From positions 70,838-134,837 of the forward strand of contig QVRM01002159.1 in assembly GCA_003439945.1 (NCBI GenBank): a stretch of 64,000 nucleotides of DNA. Reading direction: 5' to 3'. The notes below the pieces were generated by a model, which was not told the DNA's origin, did no database searches, and saw only the letters and a list, made by a program, of their open reading frames with translations. Source of the stretch: Dermanyssus gallinae. Taxonomy: Eukaryota; Arthropoda; Arachnida; Mesostigmata; Dermanyssidae. This document shows positions 59,811 through 64,000 of the stretch, in pieces. Numbering within the stretch: the first letter of the stretch is position 1; every line of letters starts with the position of its first letter. A program made the position numbers and the translations under genes.

Positions 59811-60610
59811 AGATATGGGGAAAATACGCTTATAGAGTTCCGCCATTAATACTAACCAACGTAGCTGCAAAAACGCTACACAAAATACTATGCCGTTGGT
59901 TTCCCGCTGTGTGCGTAGTGATTATTCTGTCACTAGGCCGAGTGCGACAGCCTTACCATTTGTCTGTAGCCTTTCCGATATTAGTTAATCCTCTAAATTT
60001 GAGAATTAAAATGTGTTGCTCCTATCTAACATTTGTTTGACTCTATTTGCATTACTTATTTTTTCTTTATATATATATATTTTCCTGGATGTCGAAACAA
60101 ATATATATATATATATATATATATGTATACATACATCTATATTTATGATGTTCCCACTGTTAATGATTGATTACATTGATAGTAGGTTAGTGAAAAAAAA
60201 TATATGTATATAAATATATATATATATATATATACAGAGAGAAGAGGAAGTGACGTTAGAGGTCGAGTAACTGTCGAACGTCGACTGAAGCGGGGGAAAG
60301 TTGTTGCTGCATTCGTCCGGCGGCGCCTAGGTGTCCGTTACCCAAATGGGTCCATTAACGCTAGCACATGTGCGTTATGGTCATCATTGACGGTGCCACA
60401 CGATGCGACCACTGAATCAGCAATGGCAGCAGCAGCAAACGTCGCATTTGAGACCGCATCTTTCATCTGACCGATATCGATGCTAGAGGTTGATCCGGCC
60501 TTTTTTCGCTCCGTTTCCTCCGTTGTTTTGTCTCTTGCTCTCCCCCCCTCTCTCTCTCTCCCACTCTCTAAGAGTCTCTCCGTGTCGCACGCGCATCGAA
60601 GCGCATGCTA
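59450..60610. other. 5' flank of the secreted gene
   Basis: No gene is recognised. It holds (TA)n arrays at 59771-59807, 60074-60124 and 60205-60233 and a TCTC tract at about 60545-60565. The promoter of the minus-strand secreted gene would lie just above 59450. Confidence 0.4.
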
Positions 60611-60792
60611 TGCTTTTCGGGCTGAATCTCAGCCAAGATTTAACGTCCACGGGACTGCTTTTCGCTGCTTTGCCTCATAGGCGGACCCCCATAAATACAA
60701 ATGTGCAACGGTGGGACTCGAACCCGCGCACCTATGTGGGTTCTGCCGGTCGCGAGGCGCAGGCGGAATGCACCACGCCACCGGGTTCGACC
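60611..60792 (-). mobile_element. tRNA-derived SINE, copy 6, with target duplication
   Basis: This is the best-defined SINE copy, 182 bp, flanked by the 14-bp direct repeat CGAAGCGCATGCTA (60597-60610 and 60793-60806). Read on the minus strand it begins GTCGAACCCGGTGGCGTGGT, has a perfect B box GGTTCGAGTCC and ends ...CTGAGATTCAGCCCGAAAAG. It fixes the boundaries of the family: a tRNA-like head of about 85 bp, a short unrelated body and a short A-rich end. Confidence 0.93.
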
Positions 60793-61137
60793 CGAAGCGC
60801 ATGCTAAGACGTCCTCAGCGCTACGCTAGGCATGGCGGCTCGCCCCTGTGTACGCATACATACGTGTGTGATGCATACAGACAGCTGTTCAACTGTTTGC
60901 TAGCTGTACTACGAAACCTAGTTATTTCCAGTTTAGGTGTTTGTTCGCAGACGTATTCTGTCACTGACAGCTGCAGACTTCCGGCATAATAGAACGATGA
61001 TGCGTAATGTTGCCCCGGAAGGTTGCAGATCGTATTTCGACGCGCTGCTAACCTCTCTCTCTCTCTCTCTCTCTAGTCTCGTCTCATCAATCACATCATA
61101 CGCTAGACAATGTAAAGAAGCGGAGTTAAAAAAAGAA

Positions 61138-61139
61138 AT

Positions 61140-61223
<84 letters not shown>

Positions 61224-61240
61224 ATATATATATTATATCG
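61138..61240. repeat. (TA)n microsatellite
   Basis: About 100 bp of TA dinucleotides with TGTGTG interruptions near 61182 and 61220, adjoining the left side of a MITE M2 arm. Confidence 0.85.
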
Positions 61241-61252
61241 TTATGTCATATC

Positions 61253-61586
61253 GTTATGTACTTATTACGAGGTTTGGTAGAACTCGGCAAGAAAATCGTT
61301 TTTGCGGGGGAACCAGTCAACGCATGAAGGAAGACACTTCACTAGCTTGCGTAGCGAAAAGCGAATAGCTAGGTTGAGGAAAGTCGGTATGTTGTTATAC
61401 CTTACGTTAACGCATTCTCGTGAAAAATCGTCAAATGTTTTCATTACGAATAAAAATGTATGTCCAAAAGACCAGTCTAGCGCAATAGCAAATTTAATGC
61501 CCACCATTTTCGTTTCAAAGTGATGGTGCTGCGTTACTGTTACATAGTTGTCAAGTAACTAAGCTTTTTCGATAGCCATATCAAAA
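61253..61586 (+). mobile_element. MITE family M2, internally deleted arm
   Basis: The blocks TATGTACTTATT, AACTCGGCAAGA, CAGTCAACGCATGAAGG, CACTTCACTAGCTTGCGTAG, TTACGTTAACGC, TATGTCCAAAAGACC and AATTTAATGCCCACC appear in the same order as at 8809-9283. Segments between the second and third blocks are missing. The CAGGG tip is absent and the left side merges into (TA)n. Confidence 0.7.
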
Positions 61587-61607
61587 GCGAAGGCATGCAT
61601 GCTTGCA

Positions 61608-62243
61608 TAGGGTGTATGAGAAAGTTAGGTACATATTTTGAGGTTTGAAAGAACTCGGCAAGAGAGTAATTCTTCCTAGTGGAAGGAGGGGCGGAAACGT
61701 CTTGGCAATATTTTGTGGTTCAGAACGTGAAAACTTGCACGTAAAACATAACAACTATGACTGTTAAAAAAGCTTAGTTACTTGACAACTACGTAACGCA
61801 GCACTATCATCTTGATACGAAAATGTTGGGCATTAAATTTGCTATTTCGTAAGAGTAGACTTTTAGACGTACATTTTTGGTCGTAATGGAAACATTTTTC
61901 GATTTTTTATGGAAAAGCGTTAACGTAACATATCGACTTTTTATGACTTTTCTAAATCTGAATAATCGCTTTTCCCCACGCAAGCTAGTGAAGTGTCTTA
62001 CGTTGTACAGAACTTTCCTCCGAACACGCCGGTATAATCGGTGCCTTCATACGTTGATTGGTTCCTTGTAAATGCAGATTTCGCACAACTATGTAAGAGA
62101 AAAAGGCAGAATAACTACTTTTATAACCTTCACTCTCTCTCTCGTAAACAAGAAGTTTCCACGTCCTCCCTCCATTGGAAAAAAATATTTTTTTGCCGAG
62201 TTCCATCAAATCTTGCAATAAGTACATAATTATATAAATGACC

Positions 62244-62246
<3 letters not shown>
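61608..62246 (-). mobile_element. MITE family M2, second copy with inverted ends
   Basis: The right end (62246 leftwards) starts CAGGGTCATTTATATAATTA followed by TGTACTTATT, and carries all M2 blocks in inverted orientation down to about 61800. The left end, from AGGGTGTATGAGAAAG through AACTCGGCAAGAGA and CGGAAACGTCTTGG, is a partial arm in the opposite sense. The two give a foldback-like structure with unequal arms. No ORF of note is present. A (TA)n array begins at its right end. Confidence 0.75.

Positions 62247-62300
<54 letters not shown>
62247..62300. repeat. (TA)n microsatellite at MITE M2 end
   Basis: A TA array of about 54 bp starts exactly where the M2 CAGGG tip ends. Confidence 0.9.
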
Positions 62301-62301
<1 letters not shown>

Positions 62302-62514
62302 CGAAAAACTGAAATTCTTTAAATTATTAAATTAAAATGAGGCCGCTGAAGACACTTGTCCTGTCGTTGGGCTGGGGGAATACGCGGCCCGAGCGTCACG
62401 TATACACATTCGTCTGCAATGTTATACATGATCATACTAATAATACATGAAACAGGCTCCCACTCACGCAAATAGACTAGAGACTTAAAGGAAATTTTAG
62501 GGAACTATTTGCGG

Positions 62515-62736
62515 TCAATCGTTTAGTCGTGGTGGCAGCTTTGGCGTTTTATCTTCAAAAAACTGCTTCTCAGGTTTGACGTAGTTGATTACGATTAGTG
62601 TCCTATTGCGTCTGTGCCGGCCTTGGCAGCTTATCAACTCGTACCTAAAGCCGTTCTGTTTTTCGTAATTTATTGTTAGCCGGAAAGTGGCGAACAAGAT
62701 TATACTTCTTGAGTAATAACTATTGGAGCCAGCCAT
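62515..62736 (-). CDS. Possible small ORF, 73 codons, unknown
   Basis: The minus-strand frame starts with ATG in the context CAAAATGGCT at 62736 and ends at a TAG/TGA position at 62515. It begins MAGSNSYYSRSIILFATFR, continues with a basic segment containing CQGRHRRNRTLIVINY and ends KTPKLPPRLND. The composition is not low-complexity and the start context is good, but I recognise no family and the ORF could be chance or a last exon of a gene outside the window. Confidence 0.3.
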   Translation of the reverse strand: MAGSNSYYSRSIILFATFRLTINYEKQNGFRYELISCQGRHRRNRTLIVINYVKPEKQFFEDKTPKLPPRLND

Positions 62737-62772
62737 TTTGTTGTGCCAGATGGTGCTAACTGATTCATTCAC

Positions 62773-64000
62773 TGATCAGATCCAAGCGTGTCCTATCCTA
62801 AAGATCTCGCGAGATTACCTTAAAGAATTAACCTTTCAAACAATATCAGCCCCGCCCCCTAGTAGCGCGTATTCAATACAGTAGTGTAGGAAATCCTTTA
62901 TGCAAGTACACTTAAAAGTGTTATGCTGATGCATACACTTAATAAAACGGGCTGCTAAATTGCTAACATCAAAACCGATGCAAAATTGCAAGGAATTACT
63001 CTCTAAATGGGAGACTAGTCAAATATTTTGCTCATTACTAGTTTAGAAATCTAAACTCATAAAACGAAATAAAATTTAAGCAATCATCGTCATCATCATT
63101 GTTAATCACCGTTGTATATGTCGTAATACTACGTATTTGATTTTGGGATTGCGTCCCGCGTTGCAGTGATGACCAACGTTGTATTAAGCTCCGTGTATAG
63201 CCCTCTCTTTCTTTTGTTCAACTTTATCTTTTTGAAAAGGAGCCTTAAGCCTTTGTGAAAAGAAATTCATATTGCGGTTTTTTCGACAGGTCCTCTGCTG
63301 AGGTGTTCTTTCTCGGCGCAGTTTTTTCTAAGTAAGCGCTTCAAATCTTTTTTACAAAGCATCTTCTAGTTTGCCGAGATGTTTGAGCCTCGAAATGTTG
63401 TGTACGACGCTGTATTAATATTGGCTTATTTTTAGCTAAAATATTCATATTGCAGTTCTTCCTGATTTTAGCTAAAATTACAGGTTGCTCAACATTTGTT
63501 TTATGTGGTAAATAAGCAGTGAATTTACGATATCTAAAGCTGGTAAAACCAGTAGCCAATACGTAGCAACTAAGATCTTTACAAAGTTTCTAGAGGCCGC
63601 GGTATCTTTAAAAATAAACCAATTGTTACAACAATCCAACTATCGTACGTTTTATAATGCACTTCCTTCATCCCAATGTGTATTGTCTACTCAAAAGTTA
63701 ATGTTTCTCTTGTTGACTGTCTCGTCAAGAAACGAATCGCTTGATGCAGGTTTTGGTAGTCGGACGACTTTCACATTAGGTCGCCGCTCACCGAGGCAAA
63801 AAGCTCCCGAATTCTAAAACGGATCTTGCGATGCTCACCACCAAGGTCTTGCGCGAAGCCGCCCAAATCGCCTGACGAATGATCACAACAGAAGTATAAT
63901 TTTAAGTAACGGAAATATGCACTGCAATCCAAAAAGGTGTCATATTCTGCTTACATGTATGATGCGCCTGGCATAAATCAAACAGCGGACTTTGAGCAAT
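62773..64000. other. Right flank, no gene recognised
   Basis: I see no supported gene or mobile element. The sequence is AT-rich with a CATCATCAT patch near 63090. The short frames at 63341-63559 (minus) and 63623-63817 (plus) show no motif. Confidence 0.45.

Overview
The window looks like a piece of an arthropod nuclear genome. The two recognisable host genes have spliced exons with GT-AG introns, the intergenic DNA is dense in (TA)n, (TAA)n and (TTG)n microsatellites, and the mobile elements are eukaryotic: Tc1/mariner, foldback MITEs, RLE-type LINEs, Ty3/gypsy and a tRNA-derived SINE. A chelicerate such as a mite is possible, but the sequence alone does not prove it. There is no bacterial gene organisation.

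Layout. 1-3.7 kb: gene-poor, with a tRNA-derived SINE and two copies of a short unnamed repeat. 3.7-9.3 kb: a contiguous block of DNA transposons separated only by a few TA dinucleotides. It holds two head-to-head mariners (the first with an intact 353-codon transposase), a DD41D (rosa-type) Tc1/mariner with terminal inverted repeats of about 500 bp, and a MITE arm. 10.2-19.8 kb: three head-to-tail copies (A, B, C) of one non-LTR retrotransposon family with a CCHC Gag, a YLDD reverse transcriptase and a C-terminal restriction-like endonuclease. They are joined through (TAA)n tracts. 22-24.3 kb: a deletion-derived Ty3/gypsy-like relic. 24,681-27,560: an internally deleted Ty3/gypsy element with both LTRs, a 5-bp target duplication and a nested SINE. 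28.3-29.8 kb: a LINE whose reverse transcriptase half is inverted relative to its 3' half.

Host genes. MITD1 (ESCRT-III-binding cytokinesis factor) lies on the minus strand at 31,210-35,451, with five exons that splice in phase to 250 aa. NTAN1 (protein N-terminal asparagine amidohydrolase) lies on the plus strand at 45,716-48,004, with four exons that splice in phase to 313 aa. An unrecognised, probably secreted, helix-rich protein is reconstructed on the minus strand from five phase-compatible exons between 59,449 and 49,257. Its introns contain a 1-kb foldback MITE, a third mariner, a fourth LINE copy (D) and a hairpin repeat. A possible 73-codon ORF lies at 62,515-62,736.

The most notable signals are these. 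A DD41D element and a non-autonomous foldback derivative of it occur together. The left arm of the DD41D element carries an inverted copy of part of its own transposase gene. An RLE-bearing LINE family recurrently abuts (TAA)n. Tc1/mariner-type ends repeatedly abut (TA)n arrays. The secreted gene is unclassified. All similarities were judged by eye, and no database search was possible.
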